DNA of 64,000 nt from Bacteroidales bacterium. Lineage in GTDB: Bacteria > Bacteroidota > Bacteroidia > Bacteroidales > UBA932. The notes under the pieces were generated by a model. It was not told the DNA's origin, searched no databases, and saw only the letters and a program-made list of their open reading frames with translations. The DNA is taken from contig WRMN01000005.1 in the NCBI GenBank assembly GCA_009777095.1, forward strand, positions 1-64,000. The letters are read 5' to 3'. This document shows positions 1-10,360 of this stretch, piece by piece; positions within the stretch are counted from its first letter, which is position 1; every line of letters starts with the position of its first letter. A program made the position numbers and the translations under genes.

Positions 1-234
1 GTTCGACTATTGGTTCGGGTTCAACTATCGGCTCAGGTTCGACTATTGGTTCGGGTTCAACTATCGGCTCAGGTTCGACTATTGGTTCGGGTTCAACTAT
101 CGGCTCAGGTTCGACTATTGGTTCGGGTTCAACTATCGGCTCAGGTTCGACTATTGGTTCGGGCTCAACTATCGGCTCAGGTTCGACTATTGGTTCGGGT
201 TCAACTATCGGTTCGGGTTCAACTATTGGTTCAG
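1..234 (-). repeat. 36-bp tandem repeat (two 18-bp half units) encoding EPIVEPEPIVEP
   Basis: gttcgactattggttcgggttcaactatcggctcag repeats at 1, 37, 73, 109, 145 and 181 with minor variation. Confidence 0.95.
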
Positions 235-844
235 GTAGAACTTGCACTTGAGCTACTAATTGTGGCATTGGCTCAACTATCGGTTCAGGTTCAACTTTTT
301 CGTTACCTGCCGTATTCCATGCACTGATGCTTTGAGAAAAGGCGCTGCCGGCATTCCAGTTAACACGTATAAACTGCTTTTTGATAAAGGACAAGACCTC
401 TAATAAATTGTCAGCTGATTGATAACCGGTAATTGAGGTAATCAAGTTCTTGTTCTCATCAAGAAAGGCTAAGGCCGGAAAAGAAAAATTGTTCGAGGCC
501 AACAAAAGCGAAGTTAACTGATGAAAACCATGAGCCTCATTATTATCAAATGTATATCCTTTGAATAGGACAGATCGGGTTTCGTGCGCATCAAACCGCA
601 CAGGATAAAACTCATTGTTTAAGGTAGTGATCACCTTGGTATTTGTAAAGACAGTTTGGTCCATGAGTTTACAGAACTCGTCTTGTTCAACATAGAGATA
701 TACCACAGTGATGCGAGGCGATTGGCCCGTCATTTCTTGCATCTGCTCAAAAGTTGTCCATTTAACGCCTGTATTGGCATTATTTGATTGGGAGATGGCT
801 ACTGAGTAACAGAAAACAAATAAGAGAATGAAAATGTTACGCAT
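1..844 (-). CDS. Secreted thioredoxin-like protein with C-terminal EPIVEP repeat tail (truncated at window edge)
   Basis: Reading the minus strand from ATG at 844 gives an open frame to the edge: MRNIFILLFVFCYSVAISQSNNANTGVKWTTFEQM...VVYLYVEQDEFCKLMDQTVFTNTKV...FPALAFLDENKNLITSITGY..., then (EPIVEP)n. Not in the ORF track because there is no stop inside the window. Confidence 0.8.
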   Translation of the reverse strand, partial: MRNIFILLFVFCYSVAISQSNNANTGVKWTTFEQMQEMTGQSPRITVVYLYVEQDEFCKLMDQTVFTNTKVITTLNNEFYPVRFDAHETRSVLFKGYTFDNNEAHGFHQLTSLLLASNNFSFPALAFLDENKNLITSITGYQSADNLLEVLSFIKKQFIRVNWNAGSAFSQSISAWNTAGNEKVEPEPIVEPMPQLVAQVQVLPEPIVEPEPIVEPEPIVEPEPIVEPEPIVEPEPIVEPEPIVEPEPIVEPEPIVEPEPIVEPEPIVEPEPIVEPEPIVE

Positions 845-872
845 AAGGTTTATGTTATTATTTCAAATTGTT

Positions 873-1469
873 TCAATGCAGTTTTACGCCTATCAGGTGC
901 ATAAATTCTTCGCGGGTACGCGGGTCTTTCATAAAGGCGCCCGTAAAGGCGGAAGTTATAGCCACAGAGTTTTGCTTCTGTACGCCGCGCATTATCATGC
1001 AGGTATGCATTGCTTCTATAACTACGGCTACGCCAAGCGGCTTCAGCGTGTCCTGAATACAGTCGCGAATTTGAACCGTCAACCTTTCCTGCACCTGAAA
1101 TCGGCGGGCAAAGGCATCTACCACTCTGGCTACTTTGCTCAATCCGGTAATATATCCGTTGGGAATGTAAGCTACATGCGCTTTTCCGTAAAACGGCAAT
1201 AAATGATGTTCGCACAAAGAATAGAGGTCTATATCTTTCACTAAGACCATTTGTTGGTATTCTTCTTTGAAACGGGCCGAAAGCAATATATCTGCCGGAT
1301 TCAATGCATACCCATGAGTGAGAAATTGCATGGATTTGGCAACCCTTTCAGGAGTTTTTAACAAACCTTCCCTTTTCGGCTCTTCACCCAAAAGTTGCAG
1401 AATAGCCTTGTAGTGTTCGGCTAAAACTGCCGTTTTTTCAGGACAGTACTTATCAATTTTTTCGTACAT
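873..1469 (-). CDS. folE: GTP cyclohydrolase I
   Basis: 198 aa; [48 protein letters not shown] signature. Confidence 0.97.
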   Translation of the reverse strand: MYEKIDKYCPEKTAVLAEHYKAILQLLGEEPKREGLLKTPERVAKSMQFLTHGYALNPADILLSARFKEEYQQMVLVKDIDLYSLCEHHLLPFYGKAHVAYIPNGYITGLSKVARVVDAFARRFQVQERLTVQIRDCIQDTLKPLGVAVVIEAMHTCMIMRGVQKQNSVAITSAFTGAFMKDPRTREEFMHLIGVKLH

Positions 1470-1579
1470 ATCAAACTAATTCCTTCCCTTGGTTTTCACA
1501 AAGTGTGAAAGCAACAAAGTTAATCCTTTTTAACCGATTTACAAAATAATTATAAAATTACATCTGTAAACCCGCAAAT

Positions 1580-1849
1580 CTATTCTTTTTGACCCTCCGT
1601 ACATTCCTCGCCGCTACAACCGCTGCAAATATCCTCAGGGTTAACCGCTTCGCCGCGCAGTTGCCGCCAGCGGATAATTTCTTCCTGCTTAGTACAGCGA
1701 ATACCTAATCTTCTCATATTGCTGTTTTTACCGACTTCCGTCTCGGGAAATTTGCCCTTCTTCCTGATGAGTATGCTTATTGACAAAGCAAGCACAGAAA
1801 ACCCAACAAGGGCAATGGCGATAAGTAACATTATGATAAAGGTTTGCAT
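1580..1849 (-). CDS. Small membrane protein with Cys-rich C-terminus
   Basis: 89 aa; one N-terminal TM helix; C-terminal CSGCSGEEC. Confidence 0.6.
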   Translation of the reverse strand: MQTFIIMLLIAIALVGFSVLALSISILIRKKGKFPETEVGKNSNMRRLGIRCTKQEEIIRWRQLRGEAVNPEDICSGCSGEECTEGQKE

Positions 1850-1922
1850 GCTTAGCTTAATTTAATATTAATAAATATGCGAAATAAATGTAATCAATCC
1901 GAAAAATCTTAAACCACAAAGC

Positions 1923-3254
1923 CTAATATGCCCCGGAATCGCGCTCAAGCGCATCTCTCACATAATTATCTAATTCCGATTCAAAAAAGAACTCCTTCTC
2001 TCCAAAAGCGGGTTTTAACTGGTCGAACCAGGTGGCCGTGGAACTATATTTGGCAAAAAAAGGCCGAGCTACCCAGTCGGGATTACGTCCTTGTATGAAA
2101 CGAAGTACAAAGATTTTCTCTCCTACAGCCTCGCTTACGCCAAGAATCTGTATTTTGCCGGCATGGTCGCTCATGCTGGGGCCCCTGACGGTGCGGCAAA
2201 TGCCGCTTACCTTTTGATAGGCCTTGCGGAAGATAGTCTGGCATTGGGCTAAGGGAAGTTCAAAATAGTGCTTGGCTCCGGTGTCCCGCGCTACAAACAT
2301 ATAGTACGGAATACAGCCGAGGCCAACTTGGCGGCGTAACAATTCTTCCCAAATTTTGGGGTCGTCATTGATGTGCCGAAGTACGGGCGACTGGGTGCGT
2401 ATATGCGCTCCTGTATTGCGAATACGCCGTACCGCTTCTTTTACCGCATCTGTGGAAAGTTCTACAGGGTGGTTAAAGTGTCCCATAATGGAAAGGCGCC
2501 TGCCGGCATGTATAATATCGTCAAAAAGGCGCAGAATCTCATCGGCATCTTCGTCGGTGGTAAAGCGATATGGCCAATAGGCTAAGGCCTTGGTGCCAAT
2601 TCGTATGTGCCTGATTTGCTTCATAGTGGGGGAAAGCATCGGCTCAATGTAAGCGCGTAAGAGGGAGGCGCTCATCACCATGGGGTCGCCTCCGGTAAAG
2701 AGGACATCGGTAACCTTGGGGTGGGCTTTTATGTATTTTAGGTACAGTTCATAATCCTCCTTCATGGAGAATTTCTTTTCGGGCAGGCTGGAAAACTGAG
2801 GCCAGCGGAAGCAAAAAGTACAGTAGGCGTGGCAGGTTTGTCCCGGTCGGGGAAAGAATAAGACCGTCTCGCGGTACTTATGCTGTAAGCCATGCAAACG
2901 AACGCCTTGAAATTCAGGAACATTATGCTCCTGCCCCGATGGATTGGGATTGAGTTCGCAACGGATTTTCTCTACAAGGGCCTTAAGCGACTGTGTATCT
3001 CCGTTGTAAAGCAAGTGTTCTACCTCTCTGTAATGTTGAGGCAAGAGCATCTCCTTTCGGGGAAAATTCAGCGTAAACATGGGATCGTCTTTGAGTTGGC
3101 TCCACTGTATCAGTTCGTCAATGACGTAGTTATTGGTCTTAAATGGAAGAACATGCCCAACCACCTCAATGGCCCGACGGTCTTCAGCAGGAATGGAAGC
3201 GGCTTGTGGTATTTGTTTCCAATTCTGAAGCGTGTATGATTGGTATTTTTTCAT
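1923..3254 (-). CDS. KamA-family (lysine 2,3-aminomutase-like) radical SAM protein
   Basis: TCHAYCTFCFRWPQF (CxxxCxxC) followed by VLFTGGDPMVM; likely start MKKYQSYTLQNWKQI at 3254, not the ORF-track start at 3353, which overlaps cmk. Confidence 0.85.
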   Translation of the reverse strand: MKKYQSYTLQNWKQIPQAASIPAEDRRAIEVVGHVLPFKTNNYVIDELIQWSQLKDDPMFTLNFPRKEMLLPQHYREVEHLLYNGDTQSLKALVEKIRCELNPNPSGQEHNVPEFQGVRLHGLQHKYRETVLFFPRPGQTCHAYCTFCFRWPQFSSLPEKKFSMKEDYELYLKYIKAHPKVTDVLFTGGDPMVMSASLLRAYIEPMLSPTMKQIRHIRIGTKALAYWPYRFTTDEDADEILRLFDDIIHAGRRLSIMGHFNHPVELSTDAVKEAVRRIRNTGAHIRTQSPVLRHINDDPKIWEELLRRQVGLGCIPYYMFVARDTGAKHYFELPLAQCQTIFRKAYQKVSGICRTVRGPSMSDHAGKIQILGVSEAVGEKIFVLRFIQGRNPDWVARPFFAKYSSTATWFDQLKPAFGEKEFFFESELDNYVRDALERDSGAY

Positions 3255-3322
3255 GATTTTGCAAATTATTGGGGTATAATACGCTTTTGCAAAAATAAGA
3301 AAAAAAACAAAAATATACAAAT

Positions 3323-4036
3323 TTAAGAACCCGCTATCACCCGTCGGAACCATGCCATCTGCTCTTCGGGTATCATATTGCTGTTATCTAATAGGATAGC
3401 ATCTTCGGCCTTGCGCAGAGGAGCGACACTGCGAGTTTCGTCGTCGTGGTCGCGCTGTATAACGTTGTTTAATATTTCATCAAAAGATACTTTGCTGCCT
3501 TTCTCCCTTAGTTCTTTGTAACGCCTTTCGGCGCGCACACGCGGGTCGGCAGTCATAAAAATTTTCAGTTCGGCCTGTGGAAACACCACCGTGCCTATGT
3601 CGCGCCCGTCCATCACAATACCCTTTTCTTTGCCCATTTGCTGTTGCAAGTAAACCAAGTGTTTACGCACGCCCGCAATGGCGCTCACCGCACTCACCTG
3701 CTGCGAAACGGCTATCTCGCGTATCTCGCGCTCTACGTTAACCCTGTTGAGGAAGGTATTGTTTTGGCCGGCAATATTTTGAAAACTAATGTGAATATCG
3801 GGCAGGACGGCCATCAATGCTTCAATTTCAATTTGTCCATCAGAGCTAACCAGTTTATGTTGAAGTCCGTATAAAGTAACGGCGCGGTACATGGCGCCCG
3901 TGTCCACATAAATATAATTTAGTTCTTGGGCTATGGCCTTGGCAAAGGAACTCTTTCCGGTCGAGGAATGTCCGTCAATAGCTATAATTATTTTTGTCGT
4001 AAAAGGATTCAATGTTAACTTCGTGTTAGTGTACAA
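3323..4036 (-). CDS. cmk: Cytidylate kinase
   Basis: IAIDGHSSTGKSSFAKAIAQELNYIYVDTGAMYRAVT and GIVMDGRDIGTVVFPQAELKIFMTADPRVRAERR. Confidence 0.95.
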   Translation of the reverse strand: MYTNTKLTLNPFTTKIIIAIDGHSSTGKSSFAKAIAQELNYIYVDTGAMYRAVTLYGLQHKLVSSDGQIEIEALMAVLPDIHISFQNIAGQNNTFLNRVNVEREIREIAVSQQVSAVSAIAGVRKHLVYLQQQMGKEKGIVMDGRDIGTVVFPQAELKIFMTADPRVRAERRYKELREKGSKVSFDEILNNVIQRDHDDETRSVAPLRKAEDAILLDNSNMIPEEQMAWFRRVIAGS

Positions 4037-4083
4037 AAGTAGTGATTTTTTCTTTCTTTTACTAAATTAAATCGAAAAAGCGC

Positions 4084-4091
4084 TAAATTTG
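4084..4091 (+). promoter_or_regulatory. Bacteroidota -7 promoter element TAAATTTG
   Basis: Matches TAnnTTTG, upstream of the regulator at 4164. Confidence 0.45.
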
Positions 4092-4163
4092 CGCCCAATT
4101 ATACGAAAATAATTTATGTTAATATGCGATTTTTAACGCCTTTACAAATTTAATGTTTAGAAG

Positions 4164-5327
4164 ATGAGAATTTTAGTAGTTGATGATGAAAAAAGTATCC
4201 GTAACACCATGAAGGATATTTTAAGTTATGAGGGACACGAGGTGGTAGTAGCGGAAAAAGGGGCGGAAGTCTTGCACAAGGTGGCCGAAACGCCTTTCGA
4301 CTTAATATTTTGCGATATTAAAATGCCCGAAATGGACGGAGTGGAAGTGCTGGAGCAACTGCAGCAGCGTTTTCCAGAATTGCCGGTGGTAATGATTTCA
4401 GGCCATGGCACTATTGATGTGGCGGTGGATTGTATTCGCAAGGGTGCCTACGATTTTATTGAAAAACCGCTTGATTTGAACCGTATTCTTATAGCTTTGC
4501 GGAACGGAACGGAAAAAACGGCATTGGTTAAGGAAACCAAAGTACTTAAACGTAAAATTTCCAAACTGCCTGATATAATAGGCGGATCGGAAGCCATACA
4601 AAAAATCAAGGAAATGATAGACCGCGTGGCTCCGACCGAAGCGCGGGTGCTGATTACCGGTGCTAACGGAACAGGAAAGGAATTGGTTGCGCGTTGGTTA
4701 CATGAAAAGAGCACACGGATTGCTGCGCCCTTTGTGGAGGTAAACTGCGCCGCTATCCCCGGAGAACTGATAGAAAGTGAGTTGTTTGGCCACGAAAAAG
4801 GTTCATTTACTTCAGCCGTCAGGCAGCACAAAGGTAAATTTGAACAGGCCAACGGCGGAACTTTGTTCCTTGATGAAATCGGCGACATGAGTCCTTCAGC
4901 TCAGGCCAAAGTATTGCGCGCCCTGCAGGAAAATAGAATTACCCGCATAGGCAGCGATAAGGATATTAACGTAGATGTCCGCGTAATAGCGGCTACTAAT
5001 AAAAATCTCCAATTGGAAATAGAAAGAGGAACTTTCCGCGAAGATCTTTATCATCGCTTAGGTGTAATTTTAATCCGAATGCCGTCTCTATCGGAGCGCA
5101 AAGACGATATTTCGATTTTTGCCCATTATTTTATCCGCCAAATTTGTGATGAATACGGATATAGTGTGCGAAAAATCACTGATGATGCTTTGATAGAACT
5201 GCAAAAATACCCATGGACGGGGAATATCCGCGAATTTCGTAATGCCATGGAGCGTTTGATTATTCTTTGCGATAAGCGCATAGGGCTCAAAGAGGTAAAA
5301 ACGTACGTCAATCCGCTGTTTCTATAA
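4164..5327 (+). CDS. NtrC-type sigma-54 response regulator lacking the C-terminal Fis HTH
   Basis: Receiver domain (VDDEKSIRNT...FCDIKMPEMDG...GAYDFIEKPL) plus AAA+ domain (GANGTGKE, ELFGHEKGSFTSA, GGTLFLDEIGDMS); ends 387 aa shortly after the AAA+ lid. Confidence 0.9.
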   Translation: MRILVVDDEKSIRNTMKDILSYEGHEVVVAEKGAEVLHKVAETPFDLIFCDIKMPEMDGVEVLEQLQQRFPELPVVMISGHGTIDVAVDCIRKGAYDFIEKPLDLNRILIALRNGTEKTALVKETKVLKRKISKLPDIIGGSEAIQKIKEMIDRVAPTEARVLITGANGTGKELVARWLHEKSTRIAAPFVEVNCAAIPGELIESELFGHEKGSFTSAVRQHKGKFEQANGGTLFLDEIGDMSPSAQAKVLRALQENRITRIGSDKDINVDVRVIAATNKNLQLEIERGTFREDLYHRLGVILIRMPSLSERKDDISIFAHYFIRQICDEYGYSVRKITDDALIELQKYPWTGNIREFRNAMERLIILCDKRIGLKEVKTYVNPLFL

Positions 5328-5388
5328 AAATAATCTAAGCACAAATATGCTTTTCTACCTTTCCAGCTTTAGGCCTTTGAACTTTAAA

Positions 5389-6270
5389 CTACTCTAAGAT
5401 ATACCCAAAATTCTTGAGTTGTTGGGTGTTTTCGCGCCAGTCGGGGTTTACCTTAACGAAGATGCGCAGATAAACCTTCTTTTCAAAAAAATCTTCCATA
5501 TCTCTACGCGCCTGTATGCTGATTCTCTTTAAAGCGCTGCCGCCGCTGCCTATGATAATGCCTTTCTGCGAATTACGCGCCACGTGTATGACCGCTTCTA
5601 TGTGATACATGTCTTCCGTTTCCCTGAACTGCTCTATCGTCGCCTCCGTGCAATAAGGAATTTCTTTGCTGTAATTCAATAATATTTTTTCGCGGATAAT
5701 TTCAGCTGCAAAGAAACGCAGATTGCGGTCGGTCAAAGCGTCCTTGTCGTAATAGGCAGGGCTTTCGGGCAAGAAAGATAAAATACGTTTAAACACGCCG
5801 TCAATATTGAATTTCTCCTGTGCCGAGACAGGGTAAATAATCGCCTTCGGCAACAATGTAGTCCAGACTTCCACCAACCGTTCTAAGGCTTCAGGCGTAG
5901 TCAAATCAATTTTGTTGATCACCAAAATTACAGGCGTGTCAATCTGTTGCAGGCGGGTAATATATTCTTCGTTTTTATCATATTTCTCTACTACGTCGGT
6001 AACGTAAAGAATAAGATCTGCATCGCCTATGGCCGTATTCACAAACTTCATCATGCTTTCCTGCAACTTGTAGTTAGGCCGCAGAATGCCCGGCGTATCG
6101 GAAAACACTACTTGAAAATCTTCGCCGTTTACAATACCCATAATCCGATGGCGGGTGGTTTGCGCCTTAGCAGTGATAATCGACAACTTCTCCCCAACTA
6201 AGGCATTCATGAGGGTTGATTTACCCACATTAGGATTTCCAATAATATTTACAAAGCCCGATTTATGCAT
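5389..6270 (-). CDS. era: GTPase Era
   Basis: GNPNVGKSTLMNALVGEKLSIITAKAQTTRHRIMGI, DTPGI, NKID; KH-domain region IIGSGGSALKRISIQARRDME. Confidence 0.97.
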   Translation of the reverse strand: MHKSGFVNIIGNPNVGKSTLMNALVGEKLSIITAKAQTTRHRIMGIVNGEDFQVVFSDTPGILRPNYKLQESMMKFVNTAIGDADLILYVTDVVEKYDKNEEYITRLQQIDTPVILVINKIDLTTPEALERLVEVWTTLLPKAIIYPVSAQEKFNIDGVFKRILSFLPESPAYYDKDALTDRNLRFFAAEIIREKILLNYSKEIPYCTEATIEQFRETEDMYHIEAVIHVARNSQKGIIIGSGGSALKRISIQARRDMEDFFEKKVYLRIFVKVNPDWRENTQQLKNFGYILE

Positions 6271-7568
6271 TATTCATAAGCTCCCATGCGTAACATATTC
6301 ATTTCGGCATCGGTGAGAAAACGCCATTGGCCGCGTTTCAGGTTTTTCTTGGTAAGGCCTGCAAAGTAAACCCTGTCCAATTTCTTCACCTTGTACCCTA
6401 AGGCTTCGAACATACGGCGCACAACGCGATTGCGGCCCGAATGAATTTCGAGGCCTATCTGAGTTTTGTCGTCATCAACATAAGCAAGGCTGTCGGCCTG
6501 AGCAAGTCCGTCATCTAATTCCACCCCATCGAGCAGTTGTTGCATATCTGTCTGCTTAAAATTCTTATCCAAGAAAATATGGTATATTTTTTTCTTATTG
6601 TAAGAAGGGTGCGTCAATTGTTCGGCCAATGTTCCGTCGTTGGTAAACAACAACACGCCGGTAGTGGCCTTATCAAGGCGGCCTACGGGATACACCCGCT
6701 GCGGACATTTATCTTCGCCAATCAGGTCCATGACCGTTTTTTCGGCATTAGGGTCTTCCATAGTAGTTACAAAGTCCTTAGGTTTATTCATTACGATATA
6801 CACCTTTCGCTCGCCCTTGAGGCGTTCGCCGTTAAAACGAATATCGTCGTCGGGCTGCACTTTCACGCCCATCTCCGTTACTACCTTACCGTTTACGCTC
6901 ACTAATCCTGCCACGATGTACTCATCGGCTTCGCGGCGCGAGCAGATGCCCGAATTGGCAATAAATTTATTGAGGCGGATACCCTCATCTGTTTGCTTTT
7001 TTACAGGTTTTTTTGAAGGCGAAGAGTAACGGGTAACGGGTGTCGAATAATTTCTTGTGCCTTTTGTCCTTGTTCCTTGTGTCCCTCGTCCTTGTTCCTT
7101 CTTCTTTGGCCCTTGACTCTTGACTCTTGATTGCTTCGTACCTCGTAATGACGATTGCCCCTTGAACCCTTCGCCCCGCTCAGGACGCCGCCTTGAACCC
7201 TCTTCCCTGCTCCTCGTTCTTTCCGTCCTTGTTCCTTCTTCTTTGAATCTTGATTGCTTCGTACCTCGCAATGACGATTGCCCCTTGAACCCTTCGCCCC
7301 GCTCAGGACGCCGCCTTGAACCTTCTTCCCTGCTCCTTGTTCTTTCCGTCCTTGTTCCTTCTTCTTTGAATCTTGATTGCTTCGTACCTCGCAATGACGA
7401 TTGACCCTTGAACCCTTCGCCCCGCTCAGGACGCCGCCTTGAGCCTTCTTCCCTGCTCCTCGTTCTTTCCGTCCTTGTTTCTTCTTCTTTAAACCTCGAT
7501 TGCTTCGGACCTCGCAATGACGATTGAACCTTATTCCTTGTTCCTCCCGATGGCGTAATTTTTTTCAT
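6270..7568 (-). CDS. RsuA/RluB-family pseudouridine synthase with repeat-derived basic N-terminal extension
   Basis: S4 domain ([21 protein letters not shown]) and catalytic [20 protein letters not shown]-terminal ~190 aa are repeats of [41 protein letters not shown]. Confidence 0.9.
   Translation of the reverse strand: MKKITPSGGTRNKVQSSLRGPKQSRFKEEETRTERTRSREEGSRRRPERGEGFKGQSSLRGTKQSRFKEEGTRTERTRSREEGSRRRPERGEGFKGQSSLRGTKQSRFKEEGTRTERTRSREEGSRRRPERGEGFKGQSSLRGTKQSRVKSQGPKKKEQGRGTQGTRTKGTRNYSTPVTRYSSPSKKPVKKQTDEGIRLNKFIANSGICSRREADEYIVAGLVSVNGKVVTEMGVKVQPDDDIRFNGERLKGERKVYIVMNKPKDFVTTMEDPNAEKTVMDLIGEDKCPQRVYPVGRLDKATTGVLLFTNDGTLAEQLTHPSYNKKKIYHIFLDKNFKQTDMQQLLDGVELDDGLAQADSLAYVDDDKTQIGLEIHSGRNRVVRRMFEALGYKVKKLDRVYFAGLTKKNLKRGQWRFLTDAEMNMLRMGAYE
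7125..7525. repeat. 123-bp tandem repeat array (about 3 copies plus a partial)
   Basis: Repeated ...gattgcttcgtacctcgcaatgacgattgccccttgaacccttcgccccgctcaggacgccgccttgaacc...; unit is 41 codons in the overlapping CDS. Confidence 0.95.
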
Positions 7569-7651
7569 ATTTGTGTAAATTTTGGCACAAAGATAGTGTT
7601 TTAAATGATTTTTTTCGTACTTTTACTGTTTGGAATGTTTTTATTTCCCTT

Positions 7652-8899
7652 ATGAAATTGATACCCTCATTAATTCGTGAAAACTTTAAAGTTTCACTTA
7701 CAGCGGTTAGAACTAATCGCTTACGCTCTATTCTAACCATTCTAATCATCGCTTTCGGGATTATGGCTTTGGTAGGCATTCTTACTGCTATTGATGCACT
7801 AAAGGGCTCTATTACAGACGATTTTACCTTAATGGGCGCCAATACCTTTTCTATTCAAAGTCGAGGGAATAATTTCCAAGTAATGGGCAAACGTGTACGT
7901 AAACGCAGTTTCAGTTATATTTCCTACCAACAGGCGGCCGATTTCAAAGAAAGGTATGAATTTCCTGCACACATCACGTTACGCACTTATTTATCAGGAG
8001 GGGCAACGGTGAAGAGCGGCGCTGAAAAAACCAATCCCAACATTTCACTGGTAGGCGTATCCGAGAACTATCCTATTACATCGGGAACCGAAATCGACAA
8101 AGGCCGCATGTTTTCCTCGCATGAGGTAGAAAACAGCGATTTTGTGGCTGTAATTGGCTCCGAAATTGCCACTACTTTGTTCAAAAACCGTAATCCCATT
8201 GATGAATATGTCTCCGTAGGCGGCAGCCGCTACCGAGTTGTCGGCACCTTTAAATCAAAGGGAACGGGTTTTGGCGGAGGCCCCGACCGTACTATGGTTA
8301 TCCCCATAAGTAACAGCCGCAGCGTTTTTTCCCGCCCCAATCAAAATTTTGTTATTGAAATAACCCCTTTCAAAGCAGAGGATTTAAATATGGCTATCGG
8401 CGAGGCGGAATCTACCTTCCGCTTAGTGCGTCGCCTTTCGCCCGATATGGAAACGGATTTTAACATTGAGCGCAGCGACGCCTTAGCCGAAATGATGCTC
8501 GATTTCATCAGCTATGCCACGCTGGCCGCCATTGCCATAGGACTCATTACTATGCTGGGGGCAGCCATCGGCCTGATGAATATCATGCTGGTATCGGTAA
8601 GCGAGCGCACGCGCGAGATAGGTACGCGCAAGGCTATGGGCGCCAAGTCGAACACCATTAAGCAACAGTTTCTCTTTGAGTCTATTGTCATCGGACAAAT
8701 CGGCGGCCTACTTGGAATTATGCTGGGCATTAGCGCCGGCAATGCTATTGCTATGGTCATCGGCTCCTCTTTTATTATCCCTTGGGTGTGGATACTTTTA
8801 GGCATAACGCTGTGTTTTGGAGTGAGTATTGCCTCAGGGTACATTCCCGCCCGCCGCGCCGCCCTGCTCGACCCCATTGAGGCGCTGAGGTATGAGTAG
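7652..8899 (+). CDS. MacB/FtsX-type ABC transporter permease
   Basis: [52 protein letters not shown]-terminal [30 protein letters not shown]...[20 protein letters not shown]. Confidence 0.93.
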   Translation: MKLIPSLIRENFKVSLTAVRTNRLRSILTILIIAFGIMALVGILTAIDALKGSITDDFTLMGANTFSIQSRGNNFQVMGKRVRKRSFSYISYQQAADFKERYEFPAHITLRTYLSGGATVKSGAEKTNPNISLVGVSENYPITSGTEIDKGRMFSSHEVENSDFVAVIGSEIATTLFKNRNPIDEYVSVGGSRYRVVGTFKSKGTGFGGGPDRTMVIPISNSRSVFSRPNQNFVIEITPFKAEDLNMAIGEAESTFRLVRRLSPDMETDFNIERSDALAEMMLDFISYATLAAIAIGLITMLGAAIGLMNIMLVSVSERTREIGTRKAMGAKSNTIKQQFLFESIVIGQIGGLLGIMLGISAGNAIAMVIGSSFIIPWVWILLGITLCFGVSIASGYIPARRAALLDPIEALRYE

Positions 8900-9055
8900 C
8901 AGGCTGAGCCTTACCCCGAAGATACGGTTTCACCCTGTCTAATTTTTCCAATATTAAATTCGGTATTTTCAAATTCTATTTTTGCGCCTTGCGGTTGCTT
9001 GTTTTGACCACAAGAAAGAATAGAAATGCTTATTTAAATAAAATATATACTTTCT

Positions 9056-10300
9056 TTATTGCTTTGTTATTTTTATAAATTTATCAATCTCTTGTAGTAA
9101 TTCTGTTATAGACTTTTTGCCTACTGTATGCCAAACGACTTTTTTGTTTGGCGAAATCAAGAACATTGAAGGGAAAATTCTAAATTGTTTTTTAAAAGTT
9201 ATTATATCATCTTCATTTTTGAAAAAATAAAGGTCAGAAATATCAATCTTCATCTTTTTACAAAACGCTTTTAAGTAATCGCTTGGCTGTTCGTAAGAGT
9301 TTAATGAAACAATTGTAATGCCACGTTCTTCAAATTTCTGTTGATTTAAAGCAACCTCTTTCATCATCTCAAAACAAGGAAAACAACTTTGATGCCAAAT
9401 ATCTAACAATAGCCAACCCTTTATATCATTTAGCTTTATTGAATTATTTTCAAAACTAACTATCTCACAACCGAGCACCTCTTTGCTTAAAGTGATTTTT
9501 GATTTTTCAAATTTTTCTACTTGTTGTTCGCGCTTATCGAATGCTTTTTTATTTATTGCGATATAGGGGTTGTCGTTTTTCACTACAGGAAAATCGGGAT
9601 AAAAAATTGTGTTAAATATCGCTTTATAAATAGAATTTGGTTGATTAAATTCCAAATAATTGATAACTATTTCACGTTCTATAGCGCCCAAATCCAATTC
9701 GGCAATCGTATTATTTTGACGTTTCGTAGTTATTTTTTCCAATAAGTAATTATCTTGATTAACATACATTTTTACATCCTCGTACATTTTTATATCATTA
9801 ACAATTAAAGAAGAATCAACACATTCAAACACAAAATAATCGCCCATATCTGAGATTTTATCCATCTTTTTAAAAAATTTAGGGTATCCTATGATTGAAG
9901 TATAAAAATGTGTTTCCCCACGAATACTGACATCATTAAAATATTTACCCCAATAATCCTGCAAGGAATTGACTGCTATAAATTTTCTTACAAGATTTAG
10001 AGTTGTATTGGTCTCATCTTCAGTATATGAAATTGTATTTTTAGTTTGCGCTCCAACAAATTTATTGTTTTCACAATAAATTAAAGTTGTATCTTTAGTA
10101 TTATATGTTGTGTCAATTACACCTCTGTCTTTTGTGTGTTTTCCACGAATTGTTGAATTTGTAACAATTTCTGCCGTATAATTGTCGTATTTTTTGTAAC
10201 TATCAATTACAAAATTTTGAAAAAGTGTATCAAGATTAATTTGTGCAAAAAGTGTTTGCCCAAAAATAAAAATTACTGAAAATAAAAATACTTTTTTCAT
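9056..10300 (-). CDS. TlpA-like thioredoxin-fold protein, exported
   Basis: Signal peptide MKKVFLFSVIFIFGQTLFAQ; LLLDIWHQSCFPCFEMMKEV (CxxC) near the C-terminus. Confidence 0.8.
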   Translation of the reverse strand: MKKVFLFSVIFIFGQTLFAQINLDTLFQNFVIDSYKKYDNYTAEIVTNSTIRGKHTKDRGVIDTTYNTKDTTLIYCENNKFVGAQTKNTISYTEDETNTTLNLVRKFIAVNSLQDYWGKYFNDVSIRGETHFYTSIIGYPKFFKKMDKISDMGDYFVFECVDSSLIVNDIKMYEDVKMYVNQDNYLLEKITTKRQNNTIAELDLGAIEREIVINYLEFNQPNSIYKAIFNTIFYPDFPVVKNDNPYIAINKKAFDKREQQVEKFEKSKITLSKEVLGCEIVSFENNSIKLNDIKGWLLLDIWHQSCFPCFEMMKEVALNQQKFEERGITIVSLNSYEQPSDYLKAFCKKMKIDISDLYFFKNEDDIITFKKQFRIFPSMFLISPNKKVVWHTVGKKSITELLQEIDKFIKITKQ

Positions 10301-10360
10301 ATATTAGATGTTGTTATAAAATAAAAACCGCAAGCCTCGCATGAATTCGCACTTGAGGCC

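Noticed and set aside
1-234. CRISPR-like 36-bp periodicity
   Set aside because: Repeats abut with no unique spacers and encode an in-frame EPIVEP tail on the minus strand.
10-327. ORF-track plus-strand 105-aa protein
   Set aside because: Antisense reading of the EPIVEP repeat of a clear minus-strand signal-peptide protein.
7120-7404. Plus-strand 94-aa ORF ([10 protein letters not shown] repeats)
   Set aside because: Antisense of the 123-bp repeat inside the pseudouridine synthase gene; typical spurious translation of the dispersed repeat.
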